Shown here piece by piece: positions 11,730-24,880 of a DNA stretch of 64,000 nt (within the stretch, counting starts at the first letter, position 1; each line of letters starts with the position of its first letter). Made by a program: the position numbers and the translations under genes. The notes below the pieces were generated by a model that saw only the letters and a list, made by a program, of their open reading frames with translations, ran no database searches and had not been told where the DNA came from. This stretch comes from Vicia villosa (taxonomy: Eukaryota; Streptophyta; Magnoliopsida; Fabales; Fabaceae): the NCBI RefSeq assembly GCF_029867415.1, contig NW_026705404.1:124001-188000 (forward strand), read 5' to 3'.

Positions 11730-12522
11730 GCCGTTTGAGTAAATTACCGAATACGGGATAAGACAATATGAATATGAGTTTAGTACATCTATTTGTTACT
11801 GCATATACTTATTCTATCTATACGAAATCTATAGAAATCTTATTTCTATATGTACTTGATATATGTACATAGATCTATTTTTTCTACATAGCAACTCATT
11901 AACGAACAAAAAATTGGATTTACGAGTATAGTGAAAAAAGAATTAATTCATATTGGGTTTGATAAATATCAATCAAATTCAATTTTGAAAACCGATTCGA
12001 ATTGAAGTCATCTTCATCATAACACCAAATGAATTTCATTGATACATGTAAACCTAATTCAAATATTTCCGAATCTTTGATAAATGGATTCTATCCTGTC
12101 CCTCAACTTAATTGTTATTTATCTTCATCCTTTTTACTCAATTTCTGGATTCATTCTCGTTTTTTTATTTCCCGACTTAGTGTGAAATAGAAATATACCT
12201 AATTCAATTTTCTTAACACTGAATGAAAGTGAAAGAAATAGGGTGTTAATGCCCCCCTGTTCCAGCAAATCAATTATTCCCAGAAAGGATTCTATGTTTA
12301 TTTTGGTTTCTTTCGTATTACTTCGTTTTATTTTCTATTTTGTTGAATTATAGATTGGTGATTGGAATGAACAACAATTTCGGAATCTAAAGGATGAATT
12401 AAAAAATTGTAAGGAATTCTGAAAGATGGGAAGATCCTTCTGATCGAATCATATCATTCTATTGACAATTTCAAAAAACTGTTCATACTATGAACATAGT
12501 AGAATGGAGGTCGGGCAAGGAT

Positions 12523-12595
12523 GCCCCCATCGTCTAGCGGTTTAGGACATCTCTCTTTCAAGGAGGCAACGGGGATTCGACTTCCCCTGAGGGCA
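12523..12595 (+). tRNA. trnE-UUC: trnE-UUC, plastid-derived copy
   Basis: 73 nt starting GCCCCCATCGTCTAG, with anticodon TTC in CTCTTTCAAG and T-arm GGATTCGACTTCCCC. The acceptor 3' strand reads TGAGGGC, leaving a C-A mismatch with the 5' strand; this fits decay after transfer. Confidence 0.88.
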
Positions 12596-12659
12596 GGGTA
12601 CTACGAAAGGAAGTGGATCAGGGAGTATCAAGAAAGACTAAAATTGATTCTTCCTGCCT

Positions 12660-12743
12660 GGGTCGATGCCCGAGCGGTTAATAGGGACGAACTGTAAATT
12701 CGTTGGCAATATGTCTACGCTGGTTCAAATCCAGCTCGACCCA
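12660..12743 (+). tRNA. trnY-GUA: trnY-GUA, plastid-derived copy
   Basis: 84-nt class II tRNA with a long variable arm. It starts GGGTCGATGCCCGAG, has anticodon GTA in ACTGTAAAT, and ends CTCGACCCA. It sits 64 bp after trnE, as in plastomes. Confidence 0.88.
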
Positions 12744-13162
12744 AAAATATTTATGGATGCACCCTGAAATGATATAACCCATTTAGTGTTCTCTTAAAAT
12801 CACCAACGGGTTCCCATACATAAGATTAAAATCTCGAGTCCTATGTCTTTTTTCCATATTCCTTACATATTTTAGATTTGGATTTTACAAAATTCCTAAT
12901 CGGGATCTGTAAGTATAAAGTCTAAGGAAAGAGTTAAAGTAAAAAAAAAAAGTCTTTTTTTACTTGATTTTTAATCAAGTTGGCAATAACGAACAGATTG
13001 CGAGTCATCTGTGTCGATAAAGATAAAGTGTAGACCCATAAAAATATGAATATATATAGATATAGAAGTCTGCCTATTTTACAGGAGGGGAAATAGAAAA
13101 ACAAAGAGTTTGAATGAAATTGTAAGAATATGGATGTATATATACTATACGACTTTTTCCCT

Positions 13163-13236
13163 GGGATTGTAGTTCAATTGGTCAGAGCACCGCCCTGTCA
13201 AGGCGGAAGCTGCGGGTTCGAGTCCCGTCAGTCCCG
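13163..13236 (+). tRNA. trnD-GUC: trnD-GUC, plastid-derived copy
   Basis: 74 nt starting GGGATTGTAGTTCAATTGG, with anticodon GTC in CCTGTCAAG and acceptor end CAGTCCCG. It is collinear with trnY and psbM as in plastid genomes. Confidence 0.88.
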
Positions 13237-13582
13237 ATGGATACAAATCCAAAAAATATCAATTGGTTTCGTATATGAAAGGGAATAAAAATAACAAAAA
13301 AATATCATTTCTAACATGTATCCCCCCTTTTTATTTCTTTTTAGTTTAAGGGAAAGGTTTGGACAAAGAAAGAAAAAGGACTTTTTGATTGCATCAGAAA
13401 TTCGTTTTTCTTATTTGGTATGGATAAAACATCTTCTGATGTTATACTATTCAATTCTTGACCATGAATTATTTATTTGATAGCTCAGATATTGTTATTC
13501 TGATATTAATCCGATTTGATATCATCGAGATCCAATACGATTGAATTTAGTGACGAAATATTTTTCATTTCTATGGGATTAA

Positions 13583-13735
<153 letters not shown>

Positions 13736-14551
13736 TTTTAGTGAAAGATGACTTCTTATTTCTTATCAATGCAATGATTGAATAAAAAAAATGAAAAAAA
13801 GATTTCTATTTCGAGTCTTTGTTTGAAATAAAATGATCAGGCTCCAACCAGTATAATTCTATTCAATCCAGATAATATAGTAGAAAGAAATCAAATCTAT
13901 TTCTTTCTACTATTTATCTATTACCGTAGGGTAAAACTAGAATGTTTTACTTAAAAAAAAAGAGGTTGAATAGGGAGGAACCAATCTATACTTTTCTTTT
14001 CTCATATGGATATATGGATATCTATCTATAGATATATATGGAATGTAAATTCCATGGCGTCCACATTTTCTCTTTATTTCATCTAAATCTATTCTTTTTG
14101 TATTGGTTCCAATCAATCTGAAATAATGAAAAAGCAACACAATTTTTCTTCTTCTTATTTTCATTTTTTGATTTCAGATTTTTTTCAAAATCCCGGTAAC
14201 TAAGAAATAAATAAAAATAAAGAATCTTTTTAGTATTCCAAAATTGAAATTGATTAAATTGAATAGAAATATTCAAAAGAATTCGGTTTGGAATAGTAAT
14301 CCGTTTCCAATTATCTGTATTCCCGGGACATCAAGATGGCAACAATTTAAATATTTCTTTGATTCAAAGATTTTTTTTATATATGGAATATATTACACCA
14401 CTGGAATACAATAGAATTTCTCAATCCAGATAGAATTGCATTTCATTAATTAATTAGTATTAATAAAATAACTAAAATAGTTCAAAACTGGAAGAACCCA
14501 GCTAGAAAACAATTGAGACAGTTTGATCCCTTAACTCAATTAGTATTAACT

Positions 14552-14659
<108 letters not shown>

Positions 14660-14885
14660 CTATATCAATATGAAGAAATTCTTTTCTTCATTCTTTTTTT
14701 TTTATTGTTTACTAATTTTTCTTGTATTCTTTTTTTCCTTTTCACTAAAAATTTGATAATATCTTATAATAATAGTGGAATCGCTGGTACAGAGTCAAAA
14801 AAGGATTTCGTCATAACACCATTGAAGAAACATCCAATTAGAACATCTAGCAAGTTCTTATCAGATTAGGAGTAGAATTGAAAAA

Positions 14886-15266
14886 TTTTACCCGGCGACC
14901 ATGAGGTGGCCCAAAACAGAAACTTGGCAATTTATTTTCCACGCTCGCCCGGCGAGCCAATTGCTCCGTCGGGCGACTCACACCAGTCTGCACTTTATTC
15001 TTCATTTGCTTCTTCTAATGGCCACTCTTTTATTGATCCAAAATTGCACCCTTGAATCTTTATTTCTCAATGCTCCAATAAATGCTCAAATACCTACGAA
15101 ATGAATGGAAAACTATTATTTGGTACATAAATGAATCGAAAACTCGATAAAACACAAAGGCTACATATTGTATGTAATATACACTAAAACGCGTCTAAAT
15201 TGAGGAAAAGGAGTAAATAAGTGCCGCAAAACTATACACAAAATAACTACAATTTGGCACTTATCA
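14886..15266 (-). repeat. 3' LTR (right part) of the non-autonomous Athila-like element
   Basis: The LTR resumes after the plastid block with the same GC-rich motif (GGCGAGCCAATTGCTCCG at about 14955). On the minus strand it starts TGATAAGTGCC at 15266, directly after a polypurine tract. Subtracting the insertion gives an LTR of about 1.4 kb. Confidence 0.7.
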
Positions 15267-17071
15267 AAATCTCCCCAACTTAAACTTGTTTGTCCCTAAA
15301 CAAGAATCAACTAACTCAAGGAAACGAACGCCAAAAATCCAAAAATCACGAATCAACAAGTTTTGGAAAAAGGAAACAAATGTATGGCTTAAATGCAAAA
15401 CGGTACACACAAGAAACATACTTACCACTAAACTACGACGATAACATAAACATGACACAAATGCTAAATACAAAGAATATACCAAACATTCTAAAACAAC
15501 ACTAGTTCAAAAATGAATCACACCTAGCACACAATCATCGGTAGATGAAAAACACAAAAAATGGGGTATTTGCACTCACCCACAATCTTGCAAACAAAAA
15601 ACTAAATTATGCAACCATCCAAAAATCATGTTGAAAACATAAAAACAAGAATCACAAGGACTTTTCAAGGTTGTAATGTGGTCGGGTGAACAAACAAGAG
15701 ATAATTCCTAAGGCTAATCGAAACAAAAACTTGCCCAAACCTAAGGGAGTGATCAACTCACAAAAGTTCAAACACAAAATTTCAATCAAACTTCTTCATA
15801 ATCCCAAATTTCTCAAACCAATCACCTACTTATTAACACAACATTATTCCATACTCTTTTTGTTTTTTTCTTTCAAAACTTTTCTCTTTTTTTCTTTCTT
15901 TTTCATTTCATTTCTTTTTCACATTTTTTTCTTTTCTATTTTCTTTTCACAACCTCATAATCAATAAACCAAAAAGCAAGTAAACAGTCTCTCCCAAACT
16001 TGAATTCAACCATATTATCAAAGTGTGAATACTCCCTACTTTCTAAGGCAAGGCAAAAATTCAAACCAAAAATCATGGTTGAGGGTTCAAGAAAATAAAG
16101 AATCAATGTCCATACAAAAAGTGAGAACCAAACACTCATAGACAAGCATTTAGCAAAAAACCATGGACATTGACAAAAAGGCTCAAAAGAGATACTAATG
16201 ATCACACACTCACAAGGTGAATTGATTATTTGGCCAAGGTAGTTGTGCTCAAAATGGAACGAAAATGCATTGATCACTTTCTTGCATTTAAATAGTCAAT
16301 ACAAACAAAAGATTAAGCATAATAAAATCCAGTTAGAACAAGACTTATGGTCTCCAGCATATGTGAACAATGGAAAGCTACCTCACAAAAAGGGTAGGAA
16401 CTAAAGTGATTCACAAACGAACAAGTATACAAAAGAATGAATGGCATAGAATTTGTAAAAAGCCTAAGTATCAAGAATATGTTAAAGTCTAGAAAGCGAT
16501 AAAAACATACCTTGAATGTGTACAAAACTTTAACAAAATCATTACCATACACTCGCAAGTTGAAACGATCAAACTTGGAAAATCACCTCAAATTCCTCAA
16601 GCTACTCAAATCAAGCTCAAAGACAAACATATAACTATTAATATACACAAACTAAAAGACCATATGAAATTGTCTAAACAAATTTAAAAGTGAAGATTTG
16701 AAATTTAAGAACTGGTCCGATCTAAATTTGTTTAGACAATTGCATCACACTACCTAAACTAAACAAAAACTAAAAAGAACAAACATGCTTGTTTTACGTC
16801 GTAAGCTTGACGCCTGTTATTTAAGAACGTTCTTCAAAGTTACTTCCGCCGGCTATTCCTTACCACGCACAAGTAAACGTGAAAGGAAACAAACAATACT
16901 ATTACAAATTTACAAGTATAGAAAACATATTCAAGTATAGTAAACGTACACAAGTATCAATATAAACAAGTGAGAATATACAATATGTGCGATATATACA
17001 AAACTCAAAACTATAGAAACTATTGCGATGCAAGTTCAATAAAACACCAATCCCCGACAACGGCTTCATTT
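15267..17071 (-). mobile_element. Internal region of a non-autonomous LTR element (no coding capacity)
   Basis: Lies between the two LTR copies and is only about 1.8 kb. On the minus strand it runs from a PBS-like TGAAGCCGTTGTCGGGGA (17051-17068) to a polypurine tract AGTTGGGGAGATTT (15267-15280). The PBS is a degenerate version of the Athila tRNA-Asp site. No gag, protease, RT or integrase can be seen, and the short ORFs have no motifs. It would depend on an autonomous relative for movement. Confidence 0.65.
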
Positions 17072-17964
17072 TGTTGAAGCGGTAAAGCGGCAAGCAACAA
17101 AAGTTTTGGAAGTATTTATCCGGGAAATTATCGTGTCCACAGAGATTAGTGATATCGAACTGCCGTTCAACAGTTTCCGCAATTATGAGTTTGGATTAAA
17201 TTGGTGAAGCATAAAACCATAAAAGTAAATATCAACACAAAAATAATTCATTTTTCAGAAAGAAGAGACCTATCAAGCCTGGTATATAATCTACTTCTCA
17301 CAAACTTAAACTTATCGACCAGTTACACTCAACCTACAATACTCGTCAATGTCATCCGGCATCGCTCGCACCCTAATTCATTTCTAACCCAAAGTAGAGA
17401 AAACTACTATATCATCTCGGCGAGGATCTCTCAGCACACCTCAACAACACAGCAGACATCCATATCAATCATATCGACGATCTCTCAATCGACACAACTA
17501 ACACGAAAGCATTAAGCTTCGACACTCATAAAGATTGTTAGCTATAAATCTATCTCTAAAATCCAGAAACTAACAGATAATCATCCTAGATAAGGATTCA
17601 AGAAGTCTATCTCTAAAACAACCCAAATCCCTAGCACAGAGCAAAAATCTAAGACAACAATCTACAAAGATTTGTAAAGCAAACTTTATATAACGCCATG
17701 GGCGACAAATATACATGAGTTCAAAGTAAATAAACATACAAAACCCAACTAAGAGAAATACATAGAGAGAAATAGAGAAGAAACCATAAATCTTCCGGTT
17801 TGTCAGCGCCGGTTGATGAGCAATCCACCTCCGAATCACCGAATGCAAGACCCTTAGTTGTTATCTAAGCTAATCCTAAAGAAAAATGGGTGAAATTGGC
17901 ATGGGAGCACAAAAATCCCCAAAACCAATCACCAAAAACCTAAAATGTTCTAAAAGGAAACTAT
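17072..17964 (-). repeat. 5' LTR of the non-autonomous Athila-like element, truncated
   Basis: Close copy of 10250 to about 11125 in the same orientation, with scattered single-base differences. It is cut at 17964, where the Ogre-like LTR begins (TGTCGCACGCTCG). The missing remainder of this LTR is not found after the Ogre-like block. Confidence 0.75.
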
Positions 17965-20900
17965 TGTCGCACGCTCGCGAAAAATGAACAGAGTCGCCAC
18001 CAATATATTTATCCCATAAGGGAAAGGAATATCAGAAAACCTAACAAAGGAAGGAACAAGGTCTTGCGACCAGAGAATCTAGGTATGGGAGTCGGTTACG
18101 CAAGGGGAAGGTATTAGCACCCCTCGCGCCCATCGTACTCGATGGTATCCACCTATGTTTGTTTCTATCTAAAGGGTGTGTACTATGTCTACCTATATGT
18201 GAATACATGCAAAAAGAAATACGGGAAAAAGAAGGAATTATTTACAAATGTGCTCGTTCAAGCCCCGGGACTTGATGCCTACGTATCCTTTTCAGGAATC
18301 AGAGTGCCGTAGTTTGGCTCAAGATTTTCTGTATGTTTTTGTGTTTTTTAGTTGGGCGGAGTTAACGCTCGCGCTCTTGCATAAGGGATCGACCTAGGAT
18401 GCAATAGAGCGGAGATAACAATGCCCTTAAGAAAGGAGAGAAGAGAGAGAGAGAGAGAGTTTGAGTGTTTCGAGGAAATCCCTAAGGCAAGGGAAACTCG
18501 AGTTACTCTTTGGTTTGTGTCTTTTAGAATTTGGGAACTTACGCCCGAATGGTTCCCTAAAGCAAGGGAGATCCAAGCACTCGAATGATTCCCTAAAGCA
18601 AGGGAGATTCAAGCTTCCATTCCCTTTTTAATGATTTTCACTTTTTTATTAATGTTTTTTAGTGTTTTCTTTGTATTTTTTAATGGGATTTTATTTGAAT
18701 ATTTGTTAGATGTTTTATGTTGTAAAAAAAAAGAATGAGAAAAGGGGGACTAGCCTAATTTCTAAGCCTAGAATTGATTACTTCTAATAGAAATGAGGAA
18801 GAAGTTGTTTAAGCATTTCACAATATATGAGAATATTCACAAAAAGAAAAGAATTAAAGTCTAGACTATTCATGAAAATATATACACAAACAATTGCACT
18901 TTATTCATGTTAGAAACTATTTTTGAATTAACAAAGAAACTATTTATTTATGGTTTATCAACCAATCAAAAATCAAAGGAAACAACAATTAAAATTCAAT
19001 TGAAAGAAAATAAAATTTCAAAGAAACTAATTGGGTGAAAAATGTTTTTTGTCATTTTATTTAAGAAAGAAATTCAATTAATGTGCAAAAGGAATTAGAA
19101 GAAAAATCAATTTTTATTATTGTTTTTTTTGTTAAACAGCAGGGGTGCAAAAGCAATTAGCAAAATGAACTCAAAACAGTTATAAGCAAAGCTGGGCCCA
19201 AAAAAGGGGTGTGGGAATAGCAAGGGCGCATAGAGGCCCAGTCACTAGCATGTGGTGTATTAGCAGTTAGGGTGTGCAATCCATAAAAGAACCAAGCCCA
19301 GACGCGTACGGCCCAAACGCATGCATTTCATTTTATTTTTTATTTCATCTATTCAACATTGTATTTATTCTATGATTTATCATGTGGTTTTTTACTGATT
19401 AAACGTGACACATAATAGCTCAGCTTAACATATCAATCGGTCAAGGAAAACTTAAGTCACTAAAGGGCAAATTAATTCCCCAACCAATCAGCAAGTGCCA
19501 CACGACTTTCCAATCATTGCAAATAAGACACAAAGCCAAGAGTATGGGAATGGGAACAAATGAGGTAGTGACACGTATCCCCTGCATGAAGAGAAAACGT
19601 GAAGCTCTCGCCGGATTGTTAACAAACCGGTCATCTTCCCCGGCGGCCTCACCACGCCGGAGACCTTCAACTCGCTCAGAAATCGACCGAACCACCACTA
19701 TTCCACTCGGTTTCTATCCCTGAGCCTAGATCCTGCCTTGCTTTTCGTTGATTCTAACCTCAACACCATAACCGAACCTAATTGCAAAGCCCTAGTTTGA
19801 CGGAAGTTCATGAAAACGCCATATCTTCGTATCAAAACAAAACTCAATCCATACGGAGCGCGTAAGTGCAGTTAACGTAATGAAGCAATAGGTAATTTAT
19901 TCAGAGCGCATCAGATCCAAAAATCCTGATAAACTTCACACAGATGTAATGTATGCTTGGAAGTATGGTGCTACCTATGAGTTGCGTTTAGAGGACGTAC
20001 CTGCAAGTTCTTGAACGAAACTCGAACTCAGCGAAAGAGGACGAATCTTGCAGGTTATGCGTGGACCATAGTGCTTTGGAGAGAGGCTCAATGGTGACAG
20101 ATAGCGCAACTGACCGTGATGATAACAGTGATGCTCCAATCTCTGCCTCGAAACGTAGCTTGGCGATGGTAGATGAAGATGATGAGGTTCGGTATTGAAG
20201 GTGGTGATGATTCAGATTTTCTTGAGTGATGCGGCGGCTATGGGGGATGCAGCAGAGGGAGTGGTATTGATGATGATGCGAATCAGAGGAGGTTGATGGT
20301 GGCTATGGTGGAGGTTAGAGGCGGAGGAGAGTGGTGGTTGAAGAGTTAGTTATGGCGGTTATGGTGAAGTTTGTTGTGAAACCGTTATGGAGAGAGAGAC
20401 GAGAGAGAGAATGTAGTGAGAGAAAGAATGTAGTGAGAGAGTGAAGTGAAGAGAGGATGGAGAAGAGAAATAAGAGTGATGTTTCGGAAAGAGAGTGAGA
20501 GCTTTGGAATGGGAGCTTGGTCCCTTATATAGTAAGAGGTGAGTGTGGCTTATGGTGATATCTTTGGAGTGGGACTCTATTTCAACTTAGTGAACAAGTT
20601 ATGGATGATTGGGGCAAGGTTTCAATGAGCTTTCTTTAACCTCAGGTTCTGCATGGGCCTTTGTAGTAGTGAATGATTGGTTGTGTTGCAGCTAGATAAA
20701 GCCATGCACATGTCTCACTTTGGGTCCACATTACTTTCTCCTTAGACATTTTCATGACACAAACTTAGGCTCATTGTAACAAGATGATGGGGATGAAGGA
20801 TCATGATATTGGTGATTTCCTGAGATAGGGCTTTGTGTGGGAGTTAAATGATCTCAAACTTGGAGTGTTACTACTACCAATACCTATGGTGTGCATGACA

Positions 20901-22198
20901 TGAATCTGACCCACGTCTTATTCAAAACGTAAATTGGCGAGAATGTGACTTTAGGTCCTTATATCTTGATCAATACATGGTCAATTAACATACCTCATAG
21001 CTCATTGGAAAGAGGATATAGCAAGGAGTAGTATGATATGACAATGAAGTCCTGTAGATGCTTGAAACACTCTAATAATTGACTTGAAAATGACCTGCCA
21101 TGTGTTCGATCAAATTCCCGGCGCGTGCCCTAGCCAATGAACCACACAACTTCAGTTACAAGGGCATGACTTTGGAGCTTCATAAATGGTTCAACACACA
21201 CTCAATTTGCTTCATTCTTGTTTCATTGCATAGAGGGCATGGAGGAGAAGAGATGCATACCAATTTTGCATTCATAGCATACTTGTACATCTCTGAAATC
21301 AGCTTGCAATTTGGCACGCCACATGCTTGATAAAATGTCTGGTCATGACTTGGCCCGTGACTTGGATTGTGACTTAGATGAAATGAGTTTTCAGCAACTT
21401 CAGACCTCAATAACTCTCTAACCAAGCTTCAAATGAAAAAGTGTCCAACTACAAAGTTGTTCTCCTCCATGAGAGGAACAACTTTGATGTTGGAAATTTC
21501 TCCAAAAAATGTCATTTGCCACGTGTAAATCAGGGCTGAAGTGGACTGCTCATCAAGATTTAAAACCTTCAAAAAATTTCTAAGTGTTGAAACTTTCCTT
21601 TTTTGTCATTTTTCTATTTTTGGCAACTTTTTGTCAAACTCCTGATTTTATCCATTCTTTGACTTTTCTTGACTGATTTTCCACCAAAAGTCAATATTTG
21701 AATAATTCTTTTGATTTTGACCCAAAAGTCAACTGTTCTGATTTTTCTGAATATTGATGGAATTCTTGATTAAATCTTCTCCAGTCAAATCTAGTCAAAT
21801 AAACACATCCACATAGTCAGCATGAAAGCTTCTCCCTTATAAAATCCCTTTCCTGATTAAATGTTGACCAGAAAGTCAACTGGTCGACTTTGGTCAAGGA
21901 AACCCTGGTTAAGAATAACCAGATGAATTACAAGCTTGTACACTCCCACCAATGCCTTGAGTTGAGAAGAACCCTAATCCAGGAAGACTTCAATGAAAAC
22001 AAAGCCACATAATCACACCTCAGATCCTCACATTTGGTAGGAAATTCCTAGCTATAAAAGTTCTTTCTTGCTAGTCTTTGATTGATACCAATGATATGCA
22101 TGCATGGGTATGGATTATGACCTAAGTGATGTATGTACATGAATGCAAAGCCTAAGCCAGTTAGAAGTAAAGGGGTAGGACAAATTTGGGGTATGACA
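17965..22198 (-). repeat. 3' LTR (copy A) of an Ogre-like Ty3-gypsy element, ~4.23 kb
   Basis: Nearly collinear copy of 28526-32769. On the minus strand it starts TGTCATACCCCAAATTTG and ends ...GCGTGCGACA, the terminal words of Ogre/Tat LTRs. A minus-strand TATA box (CTATATAAGGGA, 20521-20532) is followed by a CT-rich leader (GA-rich on the plus strand, 20385-20450). Small ORFs duplicated in both LTR copies (for example 19441-19698) reflect the repeat and are not genes. The length fits Ogre, whose LTRs reach about 5 kb. Confidence 0.85.
20521..20532 (-). promoter_or_regulatory. LTR promoter TATA box (copy A)
   Basis: Minus-strand CTATATAAGGGA. It supports leftward transcription of the element and is conserved in copy B at 31092-31103. 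Confidence 0.55.
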
Positions 22199-22489
22199 GC
22201 TACCCCTATTTAATCGTCTTAAACCTGAAGGTGAGATTGCGCTAGCCTTTCGAACATTCAAGGTAGAAGAAGATTAAATATCAAGACCAGAAATTTGTCC
22301 TAAAAGATGAGATGGTGTAAGTGTTATTCTTATTTTTGTTTTGATATCTGCTGGGGAAAGAGAATTTTTGTTTTTTTCTGGTGGAAGAATTTACGGTGAG
22401 TAATGGATTTGAATGGTGGTAGTAACATAGCCGAGGTGCCAATACAGGTTTTCAAAGAGAATGGTTATATGAGACAATGACTGAAAGGA

Positions 22490-23225
22490 GAAGATCTCGT
22501 GCGATCTACGACTCAACATCGGGAGAAGACCTCGTGCGATCTACGACTCAACATCGGGAGAAGACCTCGTACGATCTTCAAGACAGAAAGGAAAAGATCT
22601 CGTGCGATCTATGACTCAACATCGACTCGACAACAGGAGGGGATCTCGTACGATCTTCAAGAAAGAAAGGAAAAGATCTCGTGCGATCTATGACTCAACA
22701 TCGACTCGACAACAGGAGAGGATCTCGTACGATCTTCAGGACATAAAGGAAAAGATCTCGTGCGATCTATGAATCAATATCGGGAGAAGACCTCGTATGA
22801 TCTTCAGGACTGAAAGGGAAAAGATCTCGTGCGATCTATGACTCAACATCGGGAGAAGATCTCGTACGAACTTTAGGACTTGAAAGGAAAAGATCTCGTG
22901 CGATCTATGACTCAACATCGACTCGACTTCAGGACTGAAAGAAAAGGATCTCGTACGATCTACAGGACTTGAAAGGAAAAGATCTCGTGCGATCTACGAC
23001 TCAACATCGACTCGACAACAGGAGAGGATCTCGTACGATCTTCAGGACTGAAAGGAAAAAGATCTCGTGCGATCTATGACTCCACATCGGGAGAAGATCT
23101 CGTACGAACTTCAGGACTGAAAGGAAAAAGATCTCGTGTGATCTATGACTCAACATCGGGAGAAGATCTCGTACGATCTTCAGGACTGAAAGGAAAAAGA
23201 TCCCGTGCGATCTATGACTCAACAT
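22490..23225 (-). repeat. Minisatellite array, 3'UTR of the Ogre-like element (copy A)
   Basis: A tandem array with a composite unit of about 67 bp: one half carries GATCTCGTGCGATCTATGAC, the other GATCTCGTACGATCTTCAGG. Each unit contains TCGTACGA-type palindromes flanked by GATC. It lies just inside the polypurine tract, the known hypervariable 3'UTR position of Ogre elements. It recurs with a different unit composition at 33055-33666. Confidence 0.9.
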
Positions 23226-23237
23226 CGAGGTTTGGAG

Positions 23238-23360
23238 AAGGAAATTGGTTCTGAAATGGGTTGCCAGGTTGGAAACTGGGCTTTGAAAGGGTTTGCCAGG
23301 TTGGGAACTGGGCTTTGAAAGGGTTTGCCAGGTTGGGAACTGGGCTTTGAAAGGGTTCGA
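23238..23360. repeat. Short tandem repeat, ~36 bp unit, about 3 copies
   Basis: GGGTTTGCCAGGTTGGGAAC followed by TGGGCTTTGAAA repeats three times with small changes, directly after the palindromic array. Confidence 0.8.
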
Positions 23361-23439
23361 AGGTCGGAAGGCAAAGGATTCACAACACGGGGGTTGGACC
23401 TGAAAAGTTTTCCCATACGGGGGAAGGGACCACGGAGAC

Positions 23440-23930
23440 TAGTGACGACTAGACTCGATCAAAAGACATAATCACGAAGATGTTGATGCTTGCGAAGCAT
23501 AAGAATTACATTAATCCCTCAGGCCAAAGGCGGGGTGTAACTCTTCAAGAGTGGCAATCGTTCGAATTACCACACACCAAGTATGGTTATTCAAACGATT
23601 GAAAAATGAGATGGGATGAATGCCCACCCTCATTCGCACTCTAATTTGCATGCAGCACACGGGAAATAACCACGATAAGACTAGTAACGACTAGACTCGA
23701 CAAGAAGATGACAGTAACCATTGGAAATTACGGAGATTTTGATGCTTGCGAAGCATAAGAATTACATTAATCCCTCAGGCCAAAAGGCGGGGTGTAACTC
23801 TTTAAGAGCGGCAATCGTTCGAATTGCCACACACCAAGTATGATTATTCAAACGATTGAAAAATGAGATGGGTTGAATGACCACCCTCATTCACGCTCTA
23901 ATCTGCATGCAGCATACGGGAAATAACCTC
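23440..23930. repeat. Two-copy direct repeat, ~245 bp unit
   Basis: The unit contains TGATGCTTGCGAAGCATAAG and TCAGGCCAAAGGCGGGGTGT, and occurs from about 23440 and again from about 23683. Each unit contains the inverted repeat ATGCTTGCGAAGCAT and flanking CGACTAGACTCGA words. Confidence 0.8.
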
Positions 23931-24499
23931 GGAGACAACGATTCTGACGAAGAAAGACATTGCATCCGATCCATATTGGAGAGAGAAAATGAGACTTCTT
24001 CTGGGGATTGAGAATACCAGGTATCGGCACGTGGTTGGAGGAGATTTGTAATGTAGTAGCAGATATCAATCGGAGTTTGTAAGGACAACCTTTTATGTGG
24101 GGAGGTATCGTCGTTTTGATTGAGTGTTGATTTGTATTATCTGGCTTATGCTTTGTATGCATGTTTGAATTTTTCTATGGCGTAATGATCCGTTTTGACG
24201 GATATGCTACGCTTTTGAGGATGCAATGTTATATGCAGTGAATACTATATGCAGAGTGCCAAATAAAGGCATTAGTGAGGTAAACACCAGGGAGAATCCC
24301 CTTAGTGTTAAGGACCATGTAGAGATGCCAATATATATTGGACTTTGACTTGTAAGATGCACATTCTGGTTGTTGGCTTGCAGAGTGAAGAATAACTTTT
24401 GACTTCTCACCATGGGCCACTGCTTGGAGGGTTTTCAGCTTGAGGAAATTCCTTGGATTCACCATGTCGGGGACGAGAAATCCAGGTAAGGAGCCTTGA

Positions 24500-24645
24500 T
24501 TAGGGAAGTAGAACCGCTCCTAGGAGAAATAAACTCCTATGCTTGAGGAATGGAACAAACTCTCAGGAGGAATAAATTCCTATGCTTGGGGAGAGACTAA
24601 GGTTCCAGGAGAAATAAACTCCTATGATTAGGGAGAGGACGATAA
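24500..24645. repeat. Short hairpin-forming repeats
   Basis: Three copies of AGGAGAAATAAACTCCTATG-like sequence, each able to form a 5-bp AGGAG/CTCCT stem around an A/T-rich loop. The middle copy has TTCCT, which still pairs through G-U. Confidence 0.6.
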
Positions 24646-24699
24646 AACTCAGAGGATCGTGCTCCAAGTTTCATGACCCATGAAGAAATTTTCCCAGTG

Positions 24700-24880
24700 G
24701 ATCCTTGGAGAGATTTGTCAAATCTCGACGTAACTGCCCCAGATTGGTTGAATTTGAGGGAGATTCCTCGACATGATTGCCCCAGATTGATCAAAGCTTG
24801 AAGATATTTATCGACATGATTGCCCCAGATATGATGAATTTGAGAGGTCGAACCTCGATTCAATTGCCCCTGATTATGTA
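24700..24880. repeat. Tandem repeats containing TTGCCCCAGAT
   Basis: About four units of roughly 60 bp, each carrying CGACATGATTGCCCCAGAT or a close variant. This is another tandem block in the 3' half of the non-coding Ogre interior. Confidence 0.7.

Noticed and set aside
11658..13236. Functional nuclear tRNA cluster
   Set aside because: The four tRNAs are plastid types in plastid gene order with psbM and petN, so they are copies carried in a plastid insertion.
17960..17964. ACTAT flanking the Ogre-like LTR, the same pentamer as the copia target duplication
   Set aside because: No second ACTAT is found at the other end of the Ogre-like block; a shared pentamer is likely chance.
19441..19723. 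Overlapping ORFs on both strands, repeated at 29995-30277
   Set aside because: They recur because the LTR recurs; no family motif, and they overlap each other on opposite strands.
22490..23225. CRISPR-like look: regularly spaced palindromic repeats
   Set aside because: Spacers are as repetitive as the repeats, the unit is a minisatellite inside a plant LTR retrotransposon, and no cas genes exist here.
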